Assembly: GCA_963675135.1 (NCBI GenBank)
Contig: OY776129.1
Coordinates: 49,674,141-49,738,140, forward strand
Length of the DNA: 64,000 bases
Origin: Galeopsis tetrahit
Lineage: Eukaryota > Streptophyta > Magnoliopsida > Lamiales > Lamiaceae
Direction of reading: 5' to 3'
A program made the translations under genes and the position numbers. The notes under the pieces were generated by a model that searched no databases, was not told the DNA's origin, and saw nothing but the letters and a program-made list of their open reading frames with translations. Positions within the stretch are counted from its first letter, which is position 1; each line of letters begins with the position of its first letter. Of this stretch, positions 21,477 to 32,056 are shown in pieces.

Positions 21477-23255
21477 ATGGTTTCGCAGAATATTGGTGGT
21501 TTTCCCATTACAATCTTGGCTATAAATTTGGAAGAGATGATAGAAGCTTCTGCACAACTTTTCATCTTCTTTCTTCTACTATACGACATTTCTCCTTTAC
21601 TTCAAAAAATGGCAATGGCGATTCAACAACAATTCAGCGAATGTTCAATTTCGGAGAAGGAAACGGCTAATACGGCTGTTCATACGAGTGAGCTTGTTAT
21701 CCCTAATTCCTCAGTTGCTCTTAAATTTGTCTCTAGACGTTTTTTTAATGTCCTTGAGCTTAAAAAATTGTTGCTGTCAAGCTGGAAGATTAACTCTTCC
21801 CTCATTGTCTCTTCGGTGGGGGATGGCCTGTATGTTGTTGATTTCAACAATAAAGCTGAGATGCAGGAGGTTCTTGACATGCAACCATGGAATCTGCGAC
21901 GATCACTCATGGTCCTTAAGCCACTCACCGGAGAGGAATGCTTTAATGATATGAAGATGGACAGGGTGCCGTTCTGGGTTCAGATCTACAGTCTCCCGGC
22001 ACATGCAATGACAAAGGTAACTGGGGAAAGAGTTGGGAGCATCCTAGGGGAGGTGATTCAAGTTAATGCTAAGGAAGGACAGGTAGCGTGGGGAGAATCA
22101 TTGCGAGTCCGTGTGCTCTATGATACGGAAGCCCCCTTATGTCGTTTCTCTAACTTCACTGCTAATAATGTTTCCACAATAATTTTCTTTCGATATGAAA
22201 GGCTTTCAGATTTTTGCACTTATTGTGGACTCCTAACTCACTCTGCAAGAGCTTGTAGCAAGGTTAGGGATCGAGAGGAAGATTGGGTGGAAAATCATAA
22301 ATTCTTCCTGGAATGGCTAAAGGCGGATAAAGCAAAAAGGCCTAATGCAGGAGACATGCACGACCTCTCTAGGTTGTTGGGCATTGATCTGGCTCGTTCA
22401 AATAATGTGGTGCAAGATCGAGCTTTGGAAGCTATAAGGGAGGAAATTGGTAAGAATGTGGTGCATGATCGAGCTTTAGATGCCAGAAGAGAGGCAGCTG
22501 GTACAAATATCATCAATTTGGAAGTTAACATATCCTCTGAGTCAGAAAGAAGAAGGAGGGCTAAGGGCAAGGCGGTAATGCTAGACGAGGGTGTTAAGGA
22601 AATGTGGCAAATGGCTGAGCAAGAGGTGATGGGACCTCTGTGGAATCTCAATGAAGAAGCACAACCCAACCAAAATGATAGGGAAGCAGTCTATTCTTTT
22701 CAGGAACTCATGACAAAAAGGGGAGAGGATGGAGCAGCAGAAACTGTCCGGATTGCTCAAAAGGATCCCAAAACAGGTTTGGTTCTTCAACCTCTTTCTT
22801 TTACTGTCCCATATGGATATCATCACAGAATAATTACTGAGCCACTGCTGGAGAAAGAAATGGACAATCGTAAGGGGCTTAGAGTTTTTCATCATGTGGG
22901 TAGAGATTTTAAAATTTTGGATTTTGTGACTTATGAAGAGATTATTTATGAAGGAGAACACCCTTATGTTCCACTGAGAGAAGAAACGGGGCAAAATAAT
23001 GTGGAGGAGGAACAATCTGAAGGAAATAATCCGAGTTTTTCAATCCCGGGCGACATGCGGGTAGGAAAGAAGAGACTATGGAAGGATCATTCGAGTGATC
23101 TTGCGGATTTCATCAGGGCTGAAAAGGTGAGGCAAGAAATTGATGGACTTTTCTTCTTGAAGAAGGCGAGGAGTATGCTGGAGACTTATGGATCAGAAAT
23201 TTCGATTCCGATGACGGCGGAGGTTGAGGTTACTCAACCCCGCCGAGTTGAATGA
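21477..23255 (+). CDS. LINE ORF1 protein, DUF4283 and CCHC zinc knuckle
   Basis: This 592-residue protein has the standard plant LINE ORF1 layout. An N-terminal DUF4283-type nucleic-acid-binding region spans about residues 60-205, with the typical LLSSWKINSSL, VDFNNKAEMQEVL and PFWVQIYSLP stretches. A CCHC knuckle CTYCGLLTHSARAC follows at residues 247-260. The C-terminal half is charged and variable. Such proteins coat LINE RNA. An internal start at Met45 (21609) is possible, since residues 1-44 are hydrophobic and unlike the family. The region 22406-22504 holds a 51-bp tandem duplication (VVQDRALEA / VVHDRALDA). The frame is intact and overlaps ORF2 by four bases. Confidence 0.93.
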   Translation: MVSQNIGGFPITILAINLEEMIEASAQLFIFFLLLYDISPLLQKMAMAIQQQFSECSISEKETANTAVHTSELVIPNSSVALKFVSRRFFNVLELKKLLLSSWKINSSLIVSSVGDGLYVVDFNNKAEMQEVLDMQPWNLRRSLMVLKPLTGEECFNDMKMDRVPFWVQIYSLPAHAMTKVTGERVGSILGEVIQVNAKEGQVAWGESLRVRVLYDTEAPLCRFSNFTANNVSTIIFFRYERLSDFCTYCGLLTHSARACSKVRDREEDWVENHKFFLEWLKADKAKRPNAGDMHDLSRLLGIDLARSNNVVQDRALEAIREEIGKNVVHDRALDARREAAGTNIINLEVNISSESERRRRAKGKAVMLDEGVKEMWQMAEQEVMGPLWNLNEEAQPNQNDREAVYSFQELMTKRGEDGAAETVRIAQKDPKTGLVLQPLSFTVPYGYHHRIITEPLLEKEMDNRKGLRVFHHVGRDFKILDFVTYEEIIYEGEHPYVPLREETGQNNVEEEQSEGNNPSFSIPGDMRVGKKRLWKDHSSDLADFIRAEKVRQEIDGLFFLKKARSMLETYGSEISIPMTAEVEVTQPRRVE

Positions 23256-26200
23256 TACTTTTATGCTGGAACGCACGTGGGGTTTGTAAGAAGTGTGCGT
23301 TCAATAAGCTTAGGATGTTGGTTTCATTGTACAATCCATCGTACTTTTTTGTTTCTGAATCGAAATGTAACCAATCCTTTGCAGAAGTTCTTAGGGTTCG
23401 ATTAGGGTTTTCTAATGTTTTTTGTGTTCAAGCATGTGGCATTGCTGGTGGACTATTGCTTTTCTGGAATGAATCGAATGTTTCTGTGTTGTCCTATTCC
23501 CCTGGTCATATAGATTGTTTGATTAAGGATACTATTGGAACTTGGCGTTTTACGGGTTTTTATGGAAATTCAGTGCCTCAACAAAGAAATGCTTCATGGA
23601 ATCTTCTTAAAAGACTTAAACATTACATGCCTAATCTTCCAAAGTCTTGGTTGATTGGGGGAGATTTTAATGAGATTTTGCATAATCATGAAAAGGTTGG
23701 AGGCAGGCCCAAGCCTAGTGGAAATATTGATCGGTTCTAAGAAGTTCTAGTTTACAATGAACTCCAAGACATTAAGATGTCAGGTCCAAAATACACATGG
23801 CACAATCGTAGAAAGGATCCTTTCTATATCAAAGAGAAACTGGATAGGTTTTTAGCTACTGAAAGCTGGATTGACTTATGTGCATATTGTGATGGTTCTG
23901 CTTTGAGCTTTTTGAGCTCAGACCACAGGCCAATTATGATGAGATTTGAAGCCACAAGAAAGTTAAACATCAATCATACACAGGAGAAGCCATTCAAGTT
24001 TGAGAATTATTGGTTGAAAGAACCTGACTTTAATAAGGTAATGTCAGTAGCTTGGAATAAGTCAAGTCCCAATGTTAATTTGATAGAGAATATGAATGCA
24101 TGTGGAGCCATGATTCTAGACTGGGCAAAACAAAAAGGGGGTACACTGTGTCATAGGATTAAACAAGTTCAAAAACAAATCAATGATATTCTGGATAATG
24201 ATACTTGTGTTCCTGATATGGGAAGAGTTGGAGAATTGGAGGATGGTTTGGCTAAACTTACATCTCAGGAAGAGTGGTTCTGGAAGCAGAGGGCTAGAGT
24301 AACATGGCTCCAAGAAGGTGATCATAATACAAAATTCTTCCACCTAAAAGCCACTCAAAGGAAAAAAAGAAACACCATCAGACAGATTCTTGATTTCAAT
24401 GGTGATTGGAAGTATTCAAAGAAGGATATTGATGACACTTTTATGGATTATTTTAGGAAGATTTTTGCAACAGGCTCCCCATCAAATGAAGAAATCAGAA
24501 GGGCTACTCAATGTCTCAAATCAAAGATATCTGTGGAAAGTTCTGTTACTCTGGACATTCCATTTTCCAAAATGGAAGTGTTTAAAGCAGTCAAGGATCT
24601 TGATCCTTGGAAGGCTCCAGGCCCTGATGGGTTTCCAGCCTCTTTCTACCTTCATAATTGGAACATTATTGGTGAGGATATCTCGAATGCAATTTTAGAT
24701 GTTCTTAATGGGCAGGGAGATGTGAAACAATGGAATCATACTATTATTTCACTTATCCCTAAAGTTAAGACACCTGCTTCTCCTCAACAATTCAGACCTA
24801 TTAGCCTGTGTAATGTCCTATATAGGATACTTGCTAGAACAGTGACTAATAGATTGAAGGGTGTTCTTAATGATATTATAGATCCTCATCAAAGTGCATT
24901 TGTGCCTGGTAGAATTATTACTGATAACATTTTGGTAGCCTATGAAGGTATGCATTGTTTGAGATCCTCTAAAAGCAAAGTTGGATATGCAGCATTGAAA
25001 CTTGACATGTGCAAAGCATATGATAGAATTGAATGACCTTTTCTATTGCAAATTCTTCAAGTTATGGGTTTTTCAAATAAATGGATTCAACTTGTTTGGA
25101 AATGTGTGTCTTCTGTGACTTATGCCATAAATATCAATGGGAGTTGTACTGAGACCTTCACTCCTACCAGAGGCCTGAGACAAGGAGACCCTTTGTCTCC
25201 ATACCTTTTTGTTTTATGTGCTCAAGCATTGTCTTCTATGCTCTCATCTGCAGTGGACTCAAAACAAATTTCTGGTATCAGAATTGCTAGAGGTGCTCCA
25301 ATTTTATCACATCTTTTTTTTGCAGATGACAACCTCTTTTTTTTCAGAGCCTCTAAACAAGAAACTCAAGCTGTGGTGAATTGCATTTATGTCTATGAAA
25401 AGGCTTCTGGTCAATTGGTTAACAGAGAAAAATCTTCCCTAATTTTTAGTCCCTCAACAAGCCAAACAAATGTAGATCAAACTAAGCTTATGTTGGGCAT
25501 TAGATCATCTCAGGGTTATGATTTGTATCTTGGTCTACCCACAATCATTCCAAAAGCAAAAAGATTGAAGTTTGGATATCTGACTGACAGAATTCGGCAA
25601 AAGGTGTTATCATGGAAGCATAAATCTTTTTCAGAAGGGGGAAAGGAGGTGCTTATCAAAGCTGTCTTACAAGCAACTGCCTCATTTGCCATGTCTTGCT
25701 TCAGGGTGCCGGCTGCTGTCTGCTCTGACATGGAAAAGATTATTGTTGGGTTTTGGTGGGGTGATGATGATGTGGGGAGAAGAAAGCACTGGAAGAAATG
25801 TATTGATCTGTGCAAGACAAAGAGTGAAGGGGGTCTGGGGTTTAGAAGTCTCATTTGTTTCAATAAAGCTCTTCTGGCCAAACAGTTATGGAGAATTATT
25901 AATAAGCCTAATACTCTTCTCGGCATGATCTTCAATGCTAAATATATTAGAGGTAACAGCTTGTCAGAATTAGAGATTGGTTCGAATCCATCCTTTGTTT
26001 GGAGATCCTTGTATTGGAGCAAGAATTTATTAGAGGAAGGGGCTAGATGGAGAGTTGGCTCTGGAAGTGCAATTAGGATTTTTAAGGATCGGTGGATTCA
26101 TGGAACAGAAAGTGGAATGATCAACTCAAGAAGGGCTAGTGCCTCCAATGTTAACAGATTTTTACTTGATAATGGAAAGTGGGATGAACATCTCATTAGG

Positions 26201-27382
26201 ACAGCTTTTTATGCCTATGAAGCTGAGCATATTCTTAGAACTCCAACTTTTGGTATTAACCATTGTGATCAACTTTATTGGCCTCTTTCTTCTAATGGTT
26301 ACTATACAGTTGCTTCAGGTTACTCATTGGCCATGCAAAGTTCTATAAAGGACAGGAGTGGTTTCATGGAAGGTCCTTCAAATCCCCAGATTTCTGCAAA
26401 GGTGTATGAAGCTGTATGGAAACTCCAAGTTCCACCAAAAGTCAGGATTTTCTGCTGGAAGGTTATGCAAAACATGATACCCTCTGAAGGTAATTTAGCT
26501 TATCACCATGTGCCCATTAGTTCGATTTGCAGTTGTTGTGGGACTTTCATTGCCGATACTATGCATTGCTTATTCAAATGTGTTTTTGCAAAAAATACTT
26601 GGAAAGAAGCTGGGCTTTGGAATGAAGTTAGAAAAGCTATACATGGCAATGGCTTGGATTTTGTTGGCTGGTGTGGGAAGTTTATGAAAAGGGATGATAT
26701 GTCTTTGGTTATGATGGTTGCTTGGGTCATCTGGAAAGAGAGATGTAACTTTACTCATCAAGAGGCTCATAAACAAGTCAAGAAGAATATTGGAATGACT
26801 TTCAATGTTAAATGGGCCATGTCTTATTGGCATGAATTTCAGCAGATGAGGAAAGTTGGCAATACGGATGCTGATTTTGTCACCAAGCAAAGATAACTGT
26901 GTATGGGAATCAATCAAGGTAATGAACTCTTTACGGATGCAGCCTATAACATGGACCAAAATTTCTTTGCTGCAGGTTGGGTTATTTTCGATTCTGGTTC
27001 TCGAGTTATACGTGCAGGAGCTCAACGAATGGATTATCCGGGATCGATTTGCGGTGCAGAACTTAAAGCAATGGCCATTGGTCTTCGAAGATGTAAGCAA
27101 CATAATATTAAAATCAATGGCGTACGAACAGATTCCATGGATGTCATTACTGCAATTGAAAAGGAAGATCGGCTTGGTAATTTGGAACAAACATACGTTA
27201 AGGAAGTTAAGGAATTACTTCGACTAGAGCATATTTGGGACTGCAAGCATGTCCCTCGAGAGTACAATCATATTGCTCATGAATTGGCTCAAGGCTCTAT
27301 TAACACTTCTTCTCCTCAGGATTGGAATGAAGCTGGTTTCTCACAATTCTACAAGGATAGACTTGCTCTAATCTCTCTATAA
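23252..27382 (+). pseudogene. LINE ORF2: endonuclease, reverse transcriptase, zf-RVT, RNase H; three stops
   Basis: The reading frame is continuous over 1376 codons except for stops at 23738-23740 (TAA), 25034-25036 (TGA) and 26894-26896 (TAA). The APE-type endonuclease comes first (CWNARG near the start, GGDFNEI at about 23659, SDHRPI at about 23918). The reverse transcriptase follows (KAPGPDGFPASF, LDMCKAYDRIE at 25003-25033, RGLRQGDPLSPYLF, FADD at about 25319-25330). Next come the zinc-binding region (VPPKVRIFCWKV, C-x2-C...H-x4-C) and an RNase H domain (FTDAA, GAELKAMAIG, RTDSMD, HIAHELAQ) from 26903. All key motifs survive, but the stops should prevent a full protein. The second stop falls directly after the RT catalytic-Asp motif. 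Confidence 0.95.
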
Positions 27383-27468
27383 AGAGTTTATGTTTTTAGC
27401 CCTTGTATTTTTGTCGAAAAAAAAAAAAAGTTTTCTATAAAATTCATTTTACTGTTCAATAACTTATA

Positions 27469-27728
27469 CTCCCTCCGTCCAATTTCATTATTCCCACTTT
27501 TCTTTTTTGGTTGTCCAATTTTATTATGCCCATACCCTTTTTGGAAACAATACTATTCATACTACTTTATCTCCACCCTCCTATCATCACTTATTTACCC
27601 ACTTTGCCATTCACTTTATTCATAAACAATCATTTATTTACAAATGGACCCCACAATACCCCATCATACCCTCAACTTATCTACTTTATGAATAAACTAA
27701 TCAATATTTATTAAAACCCGTGCCCGGA
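27469..27728. mobile_element. Stowaway-type MITE, right end missing
   Basis: It begins after TA with CTCCCTCCGTCC, the classic Stowaway terminus, and continues with AATTTCATTATTCCCACTTT. The expected inverse end is not seen. The recognisable body stops near AAAACCCGTGCCCGG at about 27728. Confidence 0.6.
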
Positions 27729-28078
27729 GAAGACTGAATTCAAAATTTCAAACATTATCAGTTATTGCATAAGTCAAACTGGTTTTAAAATTCTTTACGT
27801 AACAGTCTTTAATTAAATAAGAAATGAATCAATTGGGCAACTTTGCATTGAATAAGGCCGGTTATATGGCCTATTGGTCGATCATATGTTTAGCATTCAA
27901 AGTTTCAAACCGGCCAGAATACAACATTACACCTGCAGATACATACTTTTTTTATTTTGGATCAATTACATATTCAATTATCATTTTTCTGACTTTTAAC
28001 CTTAAAAGGATTTTGTCAATGAGGTGTGTTAGTTGGGCAAAATTTGGAGTTATGTCCATAAATGAATGTTAATTTACC

Positions 28079-28177
28079 AATGTACTTTTGTTCTTTTATT
28101 ATGATATAACTAATGTACTTTTGTTCTTTTATTATGATATAACTAATGTACTTTTTTTCTTTTATTATGATATACGT
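28079..28177. repeat. Three-copy 33-bp tandem repeat
   Basis: Units start at 28079, 28112 and 28145. Each contains TGTACTTTTGTTCTTTTATT followed by ATGATATAACTAA with at most a few changes. Confidence 0.92.
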
Positions 28178-28179
28178 AC

Positions 28180-28830
28180 ATACTTAGGATTAGTCTCTCG
28201 ATTCTAAAATTATTTTAAAGATTTTGATATTTTTTGTTCTATTCATAATTTTCAGCTTTATAAATCATATTTAATGCTATACGTGTCTAATTAATTAATT
28301 TCTCCTTCAACGAGTTAATGTACCAACTTCATTAATCATGACTTATCGATCAGCTGGTCGATTTTAATATTATTAAAAAATGCTACTAATAAAATATACT
28401 CCATCTAAATAAAAAGATATATTATTTTAGAATGGGATTAATATGAAAACAGGATTAGGATAATTAATTAACATCTCAACTTTGTTAACCTTCTAATAGA
28501 TTATTTATAGATATATTATTTTTTGCGAATCGTGAAAATAAAATAAAAAATGTTTTATTAAAAAAATGACTGATTGGAATGTTACGTAAAAAAATAAAAT
28601 TGTGCGAATCATGAAAATAATATATATTACTCCAACAATTAATTATTTACTCTATAAAAAATTTGTCCAAGTAAATAATAAATTTCATTAATAAAATGTG
28701 TTCTTATTTTTTTTAAATATATATTTTATCAGCCATATAAAATGAAAAAAAAAATTAATATAATTTGAATTTTATAATTCTTAATACAATTGAATAATGT
28801 GATATTAGAGTTAATATTAACCCAACTTAT
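28180..28830. other. AT-rich intergenic sequence, nothing recognised
   Basis: No coding or structured element was found. Confidence 0.6.
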
Positions 28831-28839
28831 TTTTCTTAG

Positions 28840-29124
28840 TGTGGTAAATTACATACTTATTAATACACTTAAAATATAATGTATTTAAAATGTACTTATA
28901 AAAACATCTATTTTTAGTGTGTTAAAAGGGGTGTGACGATAGACAATTTGTATTATTATGCGTGATAATTGAGTATATATCCACACACCTAATATTTAGT
29001 GTATTAATTTATAACATACATATTAACACACTAAAAAATTTAATGTGACTATATAATACATTTTACCATATTTATTTTATATTGTGATAAAAAATGTGTG
29101 ACTATAAGCCTTTTTCTTGTAGTG
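28840..29124. mobile_element. CACTA-type remnant, right end only
   Basis: The sequence ends in TTTTTCTTGTAGTG (29111-29124), the inverse of CACTACAAGAAAAA, a hallmark terminus of plant CACTA (EnSpm) elements. Subterminal TGTGTGACTATAAGCC and inverted copies of AACACACTAAAAA/TTTTTAGTGTG lie inside. No matching left terminus was found, so the left limit is approximate. Confidence 0.5.
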
Positions 29125-31128
29125 GTGGTTTGGAAATTGCACGCAATCCTCATTTATATTATTAGAGAATTAATATAAATAAATTAATTTTACACCTCGT
29201 TATAAATTCAAATTTTTAAATGAGGCGATATTTTTTCATGGTATTAGACAAACGTCCTGGATTCAATCCTTGCAGAATTCTTTCAATACGAGAAATAGAG
29301 AAAATGTATAAAATCGATAACTTGTTATGAAGAAATGAATGTTGAATTAATAAACTATAGATAGAGAATTTCGTGCCATTTCTAAATTACAAGAGGACTT
29401 CAGTAACATTTTCAAATTACTTTGGTGCAATTAATCAAATTTATATATTTATATATATATAATGAAAAAACTATTTAAAGTATTTTGTTAATTATAAGTG
29501 CAGGCTAATTTCATCTTTTAATGGTATTTTATAATTTGTATAAAAATGTGACGACAATTTGACAATGTATAGGTGTCGGCAGCGATGTCCACAAATTAGG
29601 TGGTCTGGTCACGTAGGCCATGCACATACAGCCAATATAATTGAAAAAACACCATTTTGTCGCGAATTTCACAATTAAGTGTGTGTTGCTTGTGAATACA
29701 AGAAAATCATCGTTTTGAAAGTCACTGCCCACCAAACTAATCATTTCAATTATTGTATCCTCATTATTCACAATAATATTGCATCCGTACAATAAATCTA
29801 CCTATATTTAATTGGTGGAATCATATTATTATTTCTAAAGGTAGAAATTGAGAATCCATACATTTAATTTGTTAATATATGCTTTAACGTTGACTCGATC
29901 TGTAGATATATAAAACACGTTAGACAAAATACTGTACATTAATTACATTACAAATTTATTAAAACTGGCATGCATGGTGATTGTATAAAGCGCTCGCTCT
30001 CTGTCGATGCAACTAATACTCCTTAATTAATTTAATTAAGTTCCATGCACCATCTCAAAATAATAATGATATTGAGCTTATTATTAAAAAATATAAAAAA
30101 AATTCTCCCCTTTTTACGAAAAGTATTACCTTTTTCTTCGTCTCAAATAATTAGTATTGGCTAGGCCAAAAAATCTAGCTCAAACTATATATATAAAATT
30201 AATTTGATCATAGACATATTTACAAATTTGTAGATCATTTTCTTGATCATTTAATTTAAACAAAAGATTTCGTGTAATATAATCTCTATTGAAGAACAGA
30301 AATGGCAAACTGCCACAAGTTTACTCCAAGTCCAAAAGAAATTTTATTGCCACAACAGATCGATCTGGTTATTACTAGACACATGCATGTAATTTTCTTT
30401 GAAAACCAAACGTAACCCAGTCTATGATTTAGTAATTTAATTTCTTTAATTTGTCCAAACATAGTCAATGAGTTATTTAATAAACGAAGAAATTAAGACG
30501 TATCAAAATAAATGCTTCTAATTTCAATATTGGCGCTCAGACAAGAACCCCCGGCCGCCCATAAAATAGTTTGGACTTTAATTAATATATTGTCCAGAGA
30601 TAAATATATACTCCAATGTTTGACCAAGTGTCTGTGGAATCTACAATATATATACTGTATATGCATATCTTCGTGAAAAGTACTTTGCGTAGAAAACGTC
30701 TTGAAATTTAAGATAAAAACATGATGAATGTAAAATCTAAAATCAAATAAACTTTATTGAGGGAGGACGACCATTATTATTTTTCAATTCTTTTTTGCTT
30801 GTTCAATAAGTCAACGCAATAGCTCAAATTAAAGAGGTTTGACTCAATCGATCTGATCTTTGGGCATCCGTCTTCCCTGCGTTATTTAGGGCATGCTAAT
30901 TTGATTTGGGATTACTTCAATACAACGAGTGATTTTACATGTTCCGTCTATATTCTAGTTTTAATTGGTTTCAATATTTAATTACATCTATTTCTAAAAA
31001 AAATTTTACAATATTTAATTATTTTTATACAATTGATTTGATATAAAATTCTACAACAATAATATAATTATATCTCATCATCACGTACACAGACTATAAT
31101 TTCAAACCAAACATGTCCTTACGAGTTT
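29125..31128. other. Intergenic sequence, nothing recognised
   Basis: Two minus-strand frames of 60-88 codons (29529-29792, 30286-30468) show no recognisable domain or codon bias. A small GC patch at 30545-30565 stands alone. I see no gene. Confidence 0.55.
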
Positions 31129-31133
31129 GTCTT

Positions 31134-31933
31134 TGTTACGATTGTCAATGATAATTCACTTTGACTAGACGTCTCCAATCACAAGCAAAATAATCGGCCA
31201 ATATTCAATCCAACGAAAGCATGGCAATTCACAAATATAAACGAAAACGAAAAACAGAGCACAAGAAGATTTAAGTGGTTCGATCAATGTGATCTACATC
31301 CACTGGACACACGACTTCAATTTGATTAGTATAAGAGATGTTTACAAACACTCATCACTCGGAAAGGGATTATATCCTCACTTCGCTCGTGAACTCTCAA
31401 CTCTCAAAACGAATGCTCGTACGCGTCAAAGATTACAAATACAAGCAATGGGGTATTTATAGGTTGCCAATGGTGATTGCAGCGTGCTCTGAACGCGTGT
31501 AGATTGCCACGTGGATTCTGTTACAACCATGTAACAAACTCACACCTTCAGCGTGACTCAATTTGAAATGACCTCCCTGCCCTTCACTTGTCTTCGCAAA
31601 CAAGACGACTCAACACTTAGCCAAAAATTAACCCTGCTAACAGAACTCGACTGATCTGGTCCAACCTGTCTGGTCTTCCCAACTCGTCTACTTCTTCGCA
31701 ACACCCATCTCATCTGATTGGACTCCTCCAACTCATCTGATCTGGTCTGAGCTAACTTATCTGACTCCACCAACTGATACGCCCAACAGCTGAGTCCTTC
31801 AGAAGACTTCTATCAACTAAGTACCTCGACTGATCTGCCCAACAGACGAGTAAAGTAGTAGACTAGAATCTACCTGATCTTTACCAGACGAGTCGAACTC
31901 GTCTAGTCTAGGAGATTTGAGATAAACCTCACA
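31134..31933 (-). repeat. 3' LTR of the Ty1-copia element
   Basis: This 800-bp LTR has the same length as its partner. The polypurine tract lies just inside it (complement of 31934-31948, AAAGGTGGAGAAT). Its eight differences from the other LTR all lie in the right-hand third, from 31685 on. Confidence 0.96.
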
Positions 31934-31948
31934 ATTCTCCACCTTTAG
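31934..31948 (-). promoter_or_regulatory. Polypurine tract of the Ty1-copia element
   Basis: On the minus strand this reads about GCTAAAGGTGGAGAAT, directly abutting the 3' LTR. It is the expected plus-strand primer site. Confidence 0.75.
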
Positions 31949-32056
31949 CTCAAAATCTCCACCTTGAACTAAACAGCTCCGATCTATCCTTCTCAAAGGA
32001 CAAACTCTACTACTAATCTGCCGCCACCAGACTAGTAGCCTTCTCCGCAGAGGTCA

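Larger units (their letters stand above)
21030..27429 (+). mobile_element. Full-length LINE (L1-like, RNase H type) with 17-bp target duplication
   Basis: The element is bounded by the perfect direct repeat GTTTTCTATAAAATTCA at 21013-21029 and 27430-27446 and ends in a 13-base poly-A (27417-27429). It has a leader of about 450 bp, ORF1 (21477-23255) and a long ORF2 region (23252-27382) with endonuclease, reverse transcriptase, zinc-binding and RNase H domains. ORF1 and ORF2 overlap as ATGA. ORF2 carries no frameshift, only three in-frame stops. The clean ends and few lesions suggest a fairly recent insertion. Confidence 0.96.

Noticed and set aside
27824..28072. 82-codon plus-strand frame after the MITE
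   Set aside because: Hydrophobic AT-rich translation with no recognisable family and no splice context.
28389..28640. Possible Stowaway MITE starting TACTCCATCTAAATAAAAAG
   Set aside because: No inverse end was found and the match to the Stowaway terminus is weak.
29529..29792. 88-codon minus-strand frame
   Set aside because: No domain, no neighbouring exon pattern and no codon signature; probably chance.
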